A DNA stretch of 64,000 nt from Sceloporus undulatus (GCF_019175285.1 NC_056527.1:106379006-106443005), one strand, 5' to 3'; shown: positions 46,201 to 55,227, counted from the first letter of the stretch. The notes: generated from the sequence alone by a model not told the origin. Numbers and translations: made by a program.

Positions 46201-49200
46201 AAACGAAATTAGTTCTCCAGTGTGGATGCAAACCCGGTTCTGCTCTACAAATTATTTTTTTCTTATTCAGGCCTAAGGAAATCCACACTAGAGCTAGGCC
46301 TCTGGCTTCTCTCCATTCATCTCTCTTGGTCTTTACACTATCTGGCTTCACCTAGGCAACTAAAAATGCTGAGGGTTTTTATTTCCTCCAGGAGGAGGAG
46401 ATCAGCCAAACTTTATCCAATCTAATCCAAACTTGTTTCCACGTCATCGTTCTACCTACTGAACCTTGACATCCAAACTGCACCAACCACGTTTGTAAGT
46501 CTTGAAAACACTGTTTTTACACTCTGCAGACAAAATGAAACAATCACTTGGATGCTTCTTGTTACAACACTCCCCGCTCCTCCAATGCCAGGACACCCAC
46601 GGATTTATAAAAACACACCTTCTCCACCAAAAAAAGCAGTTTTAATGTTTGGGTTACAGAGCATTGCTATAAAATAATGAAATCTCAAACCATGAATAAA
46701 TGAATGGTGAGTTCCTCTCTTTCTTAATGCTGCACCGAACACACCACAGACACCCAAGTCCCTACAGCAGAAGTTACACTCTCCAATTTTGTTGCTGTGT
46801 GCCTTCAATTTGTTTCCGACTTATGGCAACCCTAAGGTGAACCTGATCCAGTGTGGCATAGCGGTTTGAGCGTTGGACTAGGACTTTGGAGACCAGAGTT
46901 CACATCTTGGCTTGGCCATGCAAACCCAACTATCACAGGGTATTCTTGGCAGGTTCTTATGTGGAGGTTTGCCATGGCCATCCTCTGAGGCTGAGAGAGT
47001 GTGACTTGCTCCAAGTCCCCACTGAGTTTCCATGGCTGAGAGAGGATTCAAACCCTATGACAGGCGAACGCTTTAGGGTCGAAGGCATACAACAACAACA
47101 CAGTTGAACCTATCAAGGGCTTTCTTGGCACGATTTGTTCAGAGGAGGTTTGCCATTGTCTTCCCAAGGCTGAGAGTGTGACTTGCCCAAGGTCACCCAA
47201 TGGGTTTCATGGCCAAGCCGGGAATCGAACCCTGGTCTCCAGAATCGTAATCCAACACTCAATCCACTATGTCATGCTGGCTTTCTACTAAGCCACTGTT
47301 TTGATCCATTTTCCCTCCAAAGAAAAGTATTTAGTACTCTAAATACATTCCAGGGACCCCATTCAACCTAAAACTAAATTGTTGTATACAGAATCTCAAG
47401 AAGACGTGGAAAGGATAATGTAAGTAAAAATCTAATTAAGTTGTTAAAGTACGAGTAACTTCCTCCATGACGGCAGGTGTAGGATTCCTTTAAAGCTGCC
47501 GTGCATAACTGCTGAAAATCATTCCCAATGTGGGCCGGATGACCAGATATCATAGCCACAAAGGCACCACAAAGTGTAGGACATTCAAAGCTGGAAAAAA
47601 AACCTAATATAAATATACTGTAAATCTGTGCTTCTTCATCCTGCTCAAAATGGAGGCGACATTGTAAAATCCCTCCTGGACAGAAGGTGGAAATGTAGGA
47701 TGTGTCCTGGACATGGAGGATGTCTGGTTACACTGATTGTGAGGCTTCCACGATGTATAACCAAACGACCATGCCCAGAATTCCACACTGTTGAGCCATG
47801 GCAGTTAAAGTAGTATCAAACTGGATTATTTCTGCAGTGTATATTGAATGGGTGTGTCCAAGGTTAAGTCATCCTTGTGCAAAAAATTCCCTTCCTCTGA
47901 GCATGTATTCACTTTGTAAAAACCCACAAGTTGGAAATCTTTAGTTTTGTGAAGACAGTGGCCAGTTAGCAGTTTCTGTGCATACGTTTTATTAAAAATG
48001 TATATATAATTTTGTTCTGGTGTGTTAAACAAGGCCAAGAAACAACTGGGTCAAACAGGAGTATCACCTTTTTTAAAGGAAAGGCAATTGACAAGTTTAG
48101 AGATAGGTGTGGGGGGGGGGTTTGGTGCTGAAAAGCATGCACCCCCTGCAGAAATAATTTGGTTTGATCCCACTTTAAGGGCCATGGTTCCATTCTCTGG
48201 AATTCTGGGATGTGTAGTTTATGCTGGCACTAGAGCAGAGTTCCCATTTTGCAGTTCCCATCACAATTCTCATCACAGAGTGGAGCTGTGGTGCCACCAC
48301 AAACTACAAACCCCAGGATTCCAGAGCAATGGAGCCATGGCCCTTAAAGTGGGATCAAATTGGATTACAGTATTTCTGCAGTGTGGATGGTGCCTATAAA
48401 TTCATTAAAATACAGTCATAAGAGTTCATATACAGATTAAAATATATGACAACCACCACATAGGATGGATGGGAGCTGCAAAATGAGAGCTCTGCTCTGG
48501 TGCTGCCACAAACTACAGATCCCAGAATTCCAGAGCACGGAGCAATGGCCATTAAAGTGGTGTCAAACCGGATTATTTGTGCAGCGTGGATGCGGCCTAT
48601 AAATTCATTAAAATAGACTAATAAGAGTTCATACACAGATTAAACTATATGACAACAACCACATAGGATGGATGGGAGTTGCAAAATGAGAGCTCTACTC
48701 TGGTGCTGCCACAAACTACAAAGCACAGAATTCCTGAGCATGGAGCCATGGCTGTTAAAGTGATGTCAAACCAGATTATTTCTGCAGTGTGGATGCCACC
48801 TACAAATTCAGACTAATAAGAGTTCACATACAGATTAAAATATATGACAACAACCATTGGATGGATGGGAGCTGCAAAATGGGAGCTCCGCTTTGTTGCC
48901 ACCACAAACTCCAAATCCCAGAATTCCAGAGCAATGGAGCCATGGCCCTTAAAGTGGGATCAAACCTGATTACTTCTGCAGTATGGATGCAGCCTATAAA
49001 TTCATTAAAACGCACTCATAAGAGTTCATCCCAGAAACCCAAAGCATGGAGCCATAGCTCTTAAAGTGGGATCAAACCTGATTATTTCTGCAGTGTGACT
49101 AGTCTACAAATTCATTAAAATATACTGTACTCCTAAGAGTTCATCCCAGAGCACAGAGCCATGGCTCTTTAAGTGGCATCAAACCGGATTATTTCTGCAG

Positions 49201-49576
49201 TGTGGATGGTCTATACATTTATTAAAACACACTCATATTAGTTCACCCCAAAGCATGGAGCCATGGCTCTTAAAGTGGGCTCAAACCAGATTATTCCTGC
49301 AGTGTGGATGCAGATCCACACAGCTTTTGTTTTAAAATAGTAAAGCCACCTCATCACTTCCCAGGAGCCATTCCAGATTTGCAGAAGGCATGCTTCCTGG
49401 AAATTTAAACCCCTAAAGAACTGCAACACTGAAAAATGCAATGCTGCTTGTAGCAGGGTTTCCCTTTGGGTTCCTCCTTTCTTACCAGCGCAGGACCTTG
49501 TCTTCCAAATCTTGAGCAGCAAAATGATGATGGCCAGGAGGTGAGAGATGTCTCCCAGGAAGCGGAATACATTCAT
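40184..49576 (-). CDS. KDELR1: KDELR1 (KDEL receptor 1), complete coding region in 5 exons (212 aa)
   Basis: Five minus-strand exons join in phase into 639 coding bases: 49576-49486, 44781-44681, 43539-43381, 41240-40988 and 40218-40184. The product is 212 aa, exactly the vertebrate length. KDEL receptors are seven-pass Golgi/ERGIC proteins that bind C-terminal KDEL at low pH and return escaped ER chaperones through COPI vesicles. Residues known to line the ligand pocket or act in pH sensing are present: R5, H12, R47, D50, E117, W120 and E127. The cytosolic tail KGKKLSLPA has the lysine cluster used for retrieval. The paralog is set by [20 protein letters not shown], which follows KDELR1 rather than KDELR2, and by synteny. 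The ATG context, CACCATGAA, is good. No breaks are seen, so the gene looks functional. Confidence 0.98.
40219..40987 (-). other. KDELR1 intron 4
   Basis: GT-AG intron of 769 bases. No repeat recognised beyond a short TG/CA-rich stretch near 40.31 kb. Confidence 0.85.
40988..41240 (-). CDS. KDELR1: KDELR1 coding exon 4
   Basis: Encodes residues 118-201 plus one base, from [20 protein letters not shown] through [20 protein letters not shown] to [11 protein letters not shown]. The acceptor is TTTCCAG|ATCCTC and the donor AAAG|GTACCT. The open frame beyond the donor is intron read-through. Confidence 0.98.
41382..41597. mobile_element. MITE with TACAGTCGGCCCTCC ends
   Basis: TACAGTCGGCCCTCCTTATC and CACGGATTCTTTATCCACAG at the left, CACCAAGGGCCTGCTGTA at the right. 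A good copy of the family that recurs at 23530 and 51737. Confidence 0.75.
41775..41980. mobile_element. Related MITE, TACAGTAGGCCCC end
   Basis: Begins TACAGTAGGCCCCGGGAAAA and ends GGGAAGGAGCCACTGTA. Diverged internally. Confidence 0.6.
42503..42985 (-). mobile_element. L2-like LINE, ORF end and 3' UTR
   Basis: The reverse frame 42986-42705 encodes [20 protein letters not shown], then [14 protein letters not shown] and [20 protein letters not shown]. This pattern is typical of the C-terminus of L2-type reverse transcriptases (RAF..AAP..WN.LP). It is followed by the TTTTATCCCGCTTTTCC-type 3' UTR. A 93-codon frame is still open, so this copy is fairly well kept. Confidence 0.78.
43381..43539 (-). 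CDS. KDELR1: KDELR1 coding exon 3
   Basis: Encodes residues 65-117, including [37 protein letters not shown] and NHDFTPLE. The acceptor is TCCTGTAG|GTTGTT and the donor GAG|GTAATG. The exon is phase 0 at both ends. Confidence 0.97.
43540..44680 (-). other. KDELR1 intron 2
   Basis: GT-AG intron of 1141 bases with one complete MITE (44107-44328). The rest is unrecognised. Confidence 0.88.
44107..44328. mobile_element. Palindromic MITE, subfamily A
   Basis: Ends GGGCCAAAATACACTGCAG and GTAATGTGTTTTGGCCC, flanked by TAT and TAA. The central arms contain GGGAACTGTAGTTTTGTGAG and CAATTCCCAAGATTCCC. Confidence 0.9.
44681..44781 (-). CDS. KDELR1: KDELR1 coding exon 2
   Basis: Encodes residues 31-64: [20 protein letters not shown] then [14 protein letters not shown], including pocket residues R47 and D50. 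The acceptor is TGTGCAG|GGATTT and the donor AAG|GTACAG. Confidence 0.97.
44925..45360 (-). mobile_element. Sauria-type SINE interrupted by a CR1 tail
   Basis: GGTTGTGTGCCTTCA (44925-44939) is followed by a CR1 tail. The SINE resumes at TCAAGTCATTTCCAACTTATGG (45151) and continues to CTACACTGGCTC. TCA occurs at both borders. Confidence 0.87.
44938..45150 (-). mobile_element. CR1 LINE 3' tail inside the SINE
   Basis: Reverse CR1 terminus from CATAGAATCATAGAGTTGG to TTCCTAATGTTGAGGTGGAA. It ends abruptly where the SINE body resumes. Confidence 0.88.
45572..45625. mobile_element. MITE left-end fragment
   Basis: GGCTGTATCCACATTGCTGA followed by AATAATCCAGTTTGACCCCACTG, then lost. Confidence 0.65.
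45682..45900. mobile_element. Diverged MITE with CATCCCTCCATG/GGGAGGGACATC ends
   Basis: CACTCATCCCTCCATGTTCA and GAATCGGGAGGGACATCTGTA form imperfect inverted ends. The inside is similar in layout to the 41775 copy. Confidence 0.5.
45915..46035 (-). mobile_element. L1-like LINE fragment
   Basis: The reverse frame reads [20 protein letters not shown] and then [12 protein letters not shown], resembling the C-terminal LAEMAKLT...W.PF pattern of L1 ORF2 in squamates. Confidence 0.68.
46091..46234. mobile_element. Palindromic MITE (B), internally shortened
   Basis: GCTTGCATCCACACTGCAGA to GAATTCTGGGAATGGTAG, then jumps to the right end CGAAATTAGTTCTCCAGTG and GGATGCAAACC. Confidence 0.8.
46655..46835. 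repeat. Segment duplicated at 50.99-51.11 kb
   Basis: CATTGCTATAAAATAATGAA followed by ATCTCAA, then ACACC.CAGACACCCAAGTCC and ACTCTCCAATTTTGTTG. The same words occur in the same order at 50990-51070, directly before another SINE in the same orientation. Confidence 0.75.
46793..47284. mobile_element. Three-layer nest of Sauria-type SINEs
   Basis: An outer reverse SINE (46793-46842, resuming at about 47104-47284) is split by a forward SINE. Its head lies at about 46843-46925 (GTGTGGCATAGCGGTTTGAG) and its tail at 47062-47103 (GTCGAAGGCATACAACAACA). The forward SINE is itself interrupted by a reverse SINE body (46926-47061). Confidence 0.75.
47770..47842. mobile_element. Right half of a palindromic MITE
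   Basis: CCCAGAATTCCACACTGTTG through CATGGCAGTTAAAGTAGTATC to GGATTATTTCTGCAGTGTAT. The left half is absent. Confidence 0.72.
48137..49315. repeat. Tandem array built from palindromic MITE halves
   Basis: The MITE end motif (CTGCAG followed by GTGTGGATG, with small changes) recurs at 48376, 48579, 48782, 48976, 49088, 49195 and 49297. The steps are 203, 203, 194, 112, 107 and 102 bases. Each unit joins the MITE right half to the same spacer: TATAAATTCATTAAAATA, CTCATAAGAGTTCAT and, in the long units, CAGATTAAAATATATGACAAC. The array starts with a nearly complete MITE at 48137-48395. Confidence 0.9.
49486..49576 (-). CDS. KDELR1: KDELR1 coding exon 1
   Basis: Encodes residues 1-30 plus one base: [20 protein letters not shown], then [10 protein letters not shown]. 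The donor GCTG|GTAAGA is phase 1. The longer open frame around it (231 codons) is 5' UTR and intron read-through and is not protein. Confidence 0.97.
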
Positions 49577-49900
49577 GGTGCCTTTTGGGGGGAATCGCCC
49601 AGCTGGGAACCTGGAGGAAGAAGGAGAAGAAGAAGAAGAAGTGGGGCTCCTCCTTTTCTCTTGGGGGGCAGCAGACCCCAAAAGAAGGAAGGGAAGAGAA
49701 GGGAAGGAAGCAAGCAAAGAGCCCCTGATCCTTCCTTTTTCTTTCCCTTTGGAATAGGCCACAAAAGAGGGAGGAGAGAAAGCCTTGCCCCGCCTTCTAT
49801 GGGGCTGGGTTAGCCAAGCAGGCTTCTGTTTGGGAGGGGAAAGGAAGACAGCAGAAAGCACAGTTGCATCCATCCTGTGCTGCAAATGTTGCAAATGTTG
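49577..49900 (-). promoter_or_regulatory. KDELR1 5' UTR and promoter region
   Basis: Sequence immediately upstream of the KDELR1 start codon is moderately GC-rich. It includes a polypurine tract on the plus strand (GAA/GAG units at about 49615-49643) and is free of recognised transposons until about 50.17 kb. This is expected for a housekeeping promoter, but no TATA box or stress element was identified, so the limits are guesses. Confidence 0.45.
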
Positions 49901-50169
49901 CAGTTTGTTTTGCAAAAATGGCTGCAAAGCCAACTCTTTTAATTTTTAATGCAAGGATTCTTCTTCTTCAAATACGCACACGGAGTCCTGGGATTTGTAG
50001 TGCACCCTTGGGAGTTATAGTTCCTCTGCCCCAGGTCGCTGGGATGGGAGGGGGCTGGCCCCCCAAAACTAAAGGTCCCAAGACTGCAGTTGGACTGGAG
50101 AGGTGTTTGTTTCTTATTAATTGCAAGAGGCAGATGAAAGCCCCCCCCCCTCCATTTTAGAAAAGGAGG

Positions 50170-51000
50170 GTGTGTGCCCTTGCCTGCCCCTGAGACTGAG
50201 AGAGTGTGACTGGCCCTGCTATAGAATAATTGATGTTGTAACATAATTGATATAAAACAATGTCATATAAAATAATGTGATAATTATGTTATAGCATAAT
50301 TGATACACGATAATATCAGGGAGGGTGCCCTTCCTTGGCTTCCCCTGAGGCTAAGAAAGTGTGACTTGCCCCAAGTTGCACTTTGCTATAACATAATTGA
50401 TATAAAATAATAGCAGGGAGGGTGCCCTTGTCTTCCTCTGAGGCTGAGAAAGTGTGACATGCCCTAAGTTACACAATGCTATAACAATTGACATAAAACA
50501 ATAGTAGGGAGGGTGTCTTTGGCTTTATTGTTGCTGTTGATTTATTTTCTTATACCCGCCTTTCTCCCAATATAGGAGCTGAAGGCGGCAAACAACAAAT
50601 TTAAAACAATACAATTTAAAAACACTACAACATTAAAATATATAAATATTTAAAAAAAACAATTTTATGAGTTAAAACAGTTATGAATTAAAAGGTAACG
50701 TGTTAAAAATACAAATCTTAAAATTTAAATTGGGCAATATATTTAAACCTAGCCCTTATCAGCTTAAAAAGTTGCACTTTGCTGCTATAAAATAATTAAT
50801 ATAAAGTAATAGCAGGGAGGGTGCCGTTCCTTGCCTTGAGGCTGAGAAAGTGTGACTTGCCCTGCTATAAAATAAGTGATATAAAACAATAGCAGGGAGG
50901 GTGCCATTGCCTTAAACTGAGGCTGAGAGAGTGTGACTTGCTCCAAGTTACACTTTGCTTTGCTATAAAATAATTGATATAAAATAATAGCATTGCTATA
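50170..51000. repeat. Chimeric tandem array: SINE slice plus ATAATTGATATAAAA spacer
   Basis: AGGGAGGGTG recurs at 50318, 50415, 50506, 50814 and 50894. Each is followed by a slice of Sauria SINE (CCTCTGAGGCTGAGAAAGTG, TGACTTGCCC) and a GCTATAAAATAATTGATATA spacer. Unit length is 80-97 bases. A LINE 3' end at 50525-50745 splits the array. Confidence 0.85.
50525..50745 (-). mobile_element. LINE 3' end inserted in the tandem array
   Basis: TTATTTTCTTATACCCGCCT, then AAGGCGGCAAACAACAAAT and an A-rich tract match the reversed 3' UTR of the L2-like copy at 42503. Confidence 0.65.
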
Positions 51001-51066
51001 AAATAATGAAATCTCAACCCATGCATTGAACACACTATAGACCCCCAAGTTCCTACTCTCCAATTT

Positions 51067-51290
51067 TGTTGTTGATGTGTGCCTGACTTATGGCAACTCT
51101 AAGGCCAACCTATAATGGGGCTTTCTTGACAACATTTGTTCAGAGGAGGTCTGTCATTGCCTTCCTCTGAGGCTGAGAGAGTGTGACTTGCCCAAAGACA
51201 GCCAGTGGGTTTTATGGCCGAGCTGGGATTCGAACCCTGGTCTCCAGAGCCATAGTCCAACCCTCAAGCCATTACATTAAGAAGGCTCTT
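51067..51290 (-). mobile_element. Sauria-type SINE
   Basis: Reads GTTGTTGATGTGTGCCTGAC, CAGAGGAGGTCTGTCATTGC and GGGATTCGAACCCTGGTCTC. Near full length. Confidence 0.88.
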
Positions 51291-51470
51291 ATTATAATAT
51301 ACAGTTATAATATTAAAACATAGATTTATTATAAAACAAAATAATAACAATAATAACAATATTTTTTATTTCTTCCCCACTTCTCCTCAAGGTTTGAGGT
51401 GGGGTACGGCATGTTAAAATACAAACATAACTAAAAATATATAAACCCATCGTTAAAATACAACACTATG

Positions 51471-51692
51471 GCTGCATCCACACTTCCGAAATAATCTGGT
51501 TTGACACTGCTTTAAACTGCCATAGCTCCATGCTCTGGGATTCTGGGATTTGTAGTTGGTTGCAGTGCTAGAGTGGAGTTCCCATTGTGCAGAGCTCTGG
51601 TGCCACAATCAACTACAAATCCCAGAACTCCAGAGCATGAAGCCGTGACAGTTAAAGGGGTATCAAACCATATTATTTCTGCAGTTTGGATA
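51471..51692. mobile_element. Palindromic MITE (B)
   Basis: GGCTGCATCCACACTTCCGA to TATTATTTCTGCAGTTTGGA. It is followed by TTATAAGTGTGTTAAAGTAC and CTCGTAAGAGTTCATGTAC, the same spacer type as in the 48137-49315 array. Confidence 0.88.
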
Positions 51693-51736
51693 CAATTTAT
51701 AAGTGTGTTAAAGTACACTCGTAAGAGTTCATGTAC

Positions 51737-51955
51737 AAATCCACAGATTCTTTATCCACGGATTCAACCATCCAAGGTTTGAAATATTCAAACTTAATAT
51801 AAATTCTAAAAGCAAACCTTGTTTTTGCCATTGTATATAAGGCACACAATTTTCCTATGCCATTGTATTAAGTGGGATTTGAGCATCCATGGATTTGGGT
51901 ATCCACAGGTGATACTGGGACCAAACAACAGTGGAAACCAAGGGCACACTGTATA
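51737..51955. mobile_element. MITE, Tigger-like layout
   Basis: AATCCACAGATTCTTTATCC, GCCATTGTATATAAGGCACAC and CCAAGGGCACACTGTAT match the 41382 and 23530 copies. Confidence 0.7.
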
Positions 51956-52194
51956 CGACAACAACCAAATCAAATACAAGGTTTTAAAGCAATTTAAAAG
52001 CACATCAAAAATAAAAACAAATACAGCACTCCCATTAAAAGCCTCTTAGTAAGCCATTCACAAGTGGATTTTTCCTGTCAGTAGAAAGACAGAAAGGCAG
52101 GACCAGCCTATCTTCACATGGAAAGAAGTCCCACAGCCTGGGAGCAGCCACCAAGAAGGCCCTGTCTAATATTTTTATAAAATTTAAAAGATTT

Positions 52195-52241
<47 letters not shown>
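52195..52241. repeat. (TA)n(TG)n microsatellite
   Basis: A TA run followed directly by about 14 TG units. Confidence 0.95.
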
Positions 52242-52242
<1 letters not shown>

Positions 52243-52654
52243 TTCTTATCCTCTGCTGCTGTGTTCATCATATATTTTAATTTTCTTTTATGGTGCACCA
52301 TAACCAGTGGTCGATACTATGCGATACTATGTAGGGATTAGGTTCAGGCATGCATGGCAATGGTAATCCCTGATTATGCTAAAACTCTATAGTTTGCTGA
52401 GTAGACACAGGTTAGGAAACCATGAAGCACTGCAACATCCCACCTTGTGTAGACACAATATGTTGCATGATTGTAGGAAGATCATCATGAGCTCACACAA
52501 GTGAATGGAAGTGAGCTGTTCTTACTCAGAAGTAATTTGTAGGAATTGAAGTTGCCCTAGAAGACCTCACATTGTCCTAGCTCCCATTCTAGACATTCAC
52601 TAGGTATAAAACAGTAAAAGTGCACACAAGTCTTCCTTTGTTCTTAATAGCTAG

Positions 52655-53015
52655 GGTGGGTTCACACTGCACAACCATAGCAGTTTAACACCACTTTACA
52701 TGTCACAGCTGCATTCCATGTAAACTTGGGGATTTTAGTTTCAAGAAGAACTTAGAATTCTCTAGTCCACTCTCCTTAACTGCAACATTAAACCTCTCCG
52801 ACAAGAGAATTCTAAGTACTGTGTATACTCATGTTTAAGTCTAGAAATTTTAGTCAAAAAATTGGGCCCCAAAACCAGCCCTCAACATATACATGAGGTT
52901 GACTTATAGTCGAGTATATATGGTACTTCACTCAACTACAAATCCCAGGATTCCATAGTACAGAGCCATGGCAGGTACTGCAGCTTCAAAATTCTTGTGC
53001 AATGTGGCTACACCC
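52655..53015. mobile_element. Diverged palindromic MITE interrupted by a TATAC element
   Basis: GGGTTCACACTGCACAACCA and TTTAACACCACTTTACATG on the left, CTACAAATCCCAGGATTCC, ATGGCAGGTACTGCAGC and TTGTGCAATGTGGC on the right. It is split near its centre. Confidence 0.72.
52822..52925. mobile_element. Short TATAC-ended insert
   Basis: GTATACTCATGTTTAAGTCT at the left and GACTTATAGTCGAGTATATA at the right are inverted. Shortened relative of the 16304-16711 element. Confidence 0.7.
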
Positions 53016-53017
53016 CA

Positions 53018-53253
53018 TTGTTGTTGTTACTGTATGCCTTCAAGTTGTTTTCGATATATGGTGATCCTAAGGCAAACCAATCACGGGTTTCTTGGCAAGT
53101 TTCTTCAGAAGAGGTTTGCCATTGCCATTCTCTGAGGCTGAGCGAGTGTGACTTGCCTAAATTCACCCAGTGGATTTACATGGCCAAACCAGGATTCAGA
53201 TCTTGGTCTCCCAGTGTCCTAATCCAACATACAAACCATTATACCATGCTACA
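53018..53253 (-). mobile_element. Sauria-type SINE
   Basis: From GTTGTTGTTACTGTATGCCT to AAACCATTATACCATGCTAC. Near full length. Confidence 0.87.
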
Positions 53254-53563
53254 ATCCACATCACAATGTTTTCCTTGTGTAATGTGGCTGGCCTTTGTTC
53301 AGAGGTTAAGCTACACTGTGAATGAATTCAGATCACAGCGATAGGGATGACTCAGGATAGTTTGCTGCCCGAGACAAAACTGCAATTATTGCCATAAGAT
53401 GCACAGCCCCCAAAACCAGGTAAGTTATTTTGGCACACAAGGTAGAAGATTCTCCAAGCACCTTTCCCCATCCCTGACAGTAAAAAGACAAGAATAAGGA
53501 AATAACAAGAAGGAGTTATTTGGATGGTAAAAATAATCCCAGCAGAATGTGGGTTGAATCTTT

Positions 53564-54276
53564 GGTCCCATTCCCATTGCGATTTGCCATAGCTTCACGT
53601 TGGTGAATCGATTCCAAAAGGTCCGTTGTTCCCACTATGAAAGTGGATCTTTTCATTATACCCCTGTAATTGCTTCTTTTTTGGCACAATTGTTGACCAC
53701 ACTAGTTTGTGCCACTTCAAAATGCATGTCAACCACCTGTACATCATTGGTAATGTAAGCGGCAGCCCAGCTTGGGAACTGTATTTAAAAAATTGATTGA
53801 AGATTCGATTCATTGGTTTTGCAACTACTTGTCTCACTGATCTGCCGTCAGCCCCATCACCCGGCTTCCTGCCCGAGTAATTACAAGTAGTTGCAAAATC
53901 AATGAATTGAACCTTCTACCAATTTAAAACAAACATGTGCCCATAGGTCACACTACAAGCACAAAGGCAGTGCTGGGCGGGGGGGGATAGTGGATCTACC
54001 AAAAACTGAGGAGGGATGCGCTGCCATTAGTCCCTCCCCTCCAGACTGATGCGATTCAGATCCGTTGTTCCCACTTGTTAAACGATGCTTCAGAATAGAT
54101 TCTTTTCAAAAGAACTGCCAAAGAACTAGTGTCAGGAAAGAGTGGGTTTTTTTGCGTTTGCCTCATTTCATCGCAATTGAAACCAATCACAGTAGGATCG
54201 GAACTGGTTTCAAATGGAAATGACGGTCATACAAACCAATCAGCAGTTCACTTTAAATCATAGTGGGAATGCGGCC
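53564..54276. mobile_element. 713-base DNA element with GGTCCCATTCCC ends, 3-bp target duplication
   Basis: The left end GGTCCCATTCCCATTGCGATTT pairs with the right end, whose reverse complement is GGCCGCATTCCCACTATGATTT. It is flanked by TTT (53561-53563) and TGT (54277-54279). A nearby duplicate (54406-54460) reads straight through the insertion point. A 3-bp duplication and GG-type ends fit the PIF/Harbinger group. No transposase was seen. Confidence 0.8.
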
Positions 54277-54405
54277 TGTGTTGTTCACATGCATTTTGAA
54301 TGCATCTGATTCAGTTTAGGGCACCTGCCAACCCCCCCTCCCCACTTAACCCAAGATAACAGTTCTTGGTTGTTGTTTTTTTCTGAAGGGTTATTGAGAC
54401 AGTGA

Positions 54406-54540
54406 AGATAATTCAGGTAGAATCTGGGTTGAATCTTTGTTGTTCACAAGCATTTTGAATTAAGTTTTGTGGAGGCTGCCAAAAAACCCCCCACTTAACC
54501 TGGAAAATCCATCTCACCCCCCCCCCCCCGCCGCCAAGTT
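54406..54540. repeat. Duplicate of the flanks of the 713-base element (empty site)
   Basis: GATAATTCAGGTAGAATCTGG and GTTGAATCTTTGTTGTTCAC followed by AGCATTTTGAATT repeat the sequence that borders the element on both sides, in the same orientation and without the element. Confidence 0.75.
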
Positions 54541-54589
54541 TTCCTAAAAGATTTGCATTCTTGGCTGTGTGACTAACTGATGTGAACAG

Positions 54590-54760
54590 AATCATAGAGT
54601 TGGAAGAGACCACTAGGGCCATCCAGTCCAAAGCCCTGCCATGCAGGAACTCACAATCAAAGCACCCCTGAGAGATGGCCATCCAGCCTCTGTTTAAAAA
54701 CCTCCAAAGAAGGAGACTCCATCACACGCCGAGGGAGTGTATTCCTTTCTCGAACATCCA
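54590..54760 (-). mobile_element. CR1 LINE 3' tail
   Basis: AATCATAGAGTTGGAAGAGACC through GCCATGCAGGAACTCACAAT to CACGCCGAGGGAGTGTATTCC, reverse orientation. Confidence 0.9.
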
Positions 54761-55227
54761 GAACATGGACACCCGGAATAAACCCAGATAAAACTTTGCA
54801 TGTCTTGAATGCATTTTTAATACAGTACATCCGCATCATTGACCCCATCTTTATTCAAGCGCTGACACATGTGAGCAACTGTAGAGATGTGCAGAGATGC
54901 AGTTCTGATTAAAAAATCAGTGTGAACAACAAAACTGGAATGCGTGAGTGAGATTATTCAAATAGTCATGCTAAAAAACAACATTTGAATGACCCCTCAG
55001 CTTGCCTTTCATGGCAGCCCAAACCAGCTGCTTGAGCTGGCTGCCTAGTTCTCTCTGACCCTCCATAGTCAATTGACACAGGGCTGGGATCTAGTGGCAT
55101 ACGGGTTATTCAGATGCCATTGCTTTTTAGCGTGACTGTCCAAATAATCTCCTTCACACATTATAGGTTTGTTGTTCACACTATTTTTTAAACTCAGAGC
55201 ATCTCTGCGAGTTGTAGTCCAAAAAGT

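Larger units (their letters stand above)
44782..49485 (-). other. KDELR1 intron 1
   Basis: GT-AG intron of 4.7 kb, unusually dense in insertions: SINE with CR1 inside (44925-45360), MITE pieces (45572-45625, 46091-46234, 47770-47842), an L1 scrap (45915-46035), nested SINEs (46793-47284) and a MITE-derived tandem array (48137-49315). Confidence 0.9.
51340..52170 (-). mobile_element. LINE 3' end interrupted by two DNA elements
   Basis: TTTTTTATTTCTTCCCCACT and the A-rich tract to about 51470, resumed near 51955 (GACAACAACCAAATCAAATAC) and ending about 52170 with GAAGTCCCACAGCCTGGGAG. This outer repeat is broken by a palindromic MITE and a second MITE. Confidence 0.5.

Noticed and set aside
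49238-49933. 231-codon minus-strand open frame, the longest in the window
   Set aside because: Only the 30 codons from 49576 to 49486 are protein (KDELR1 exon 1). The rest is 5' UTR and intron 1.
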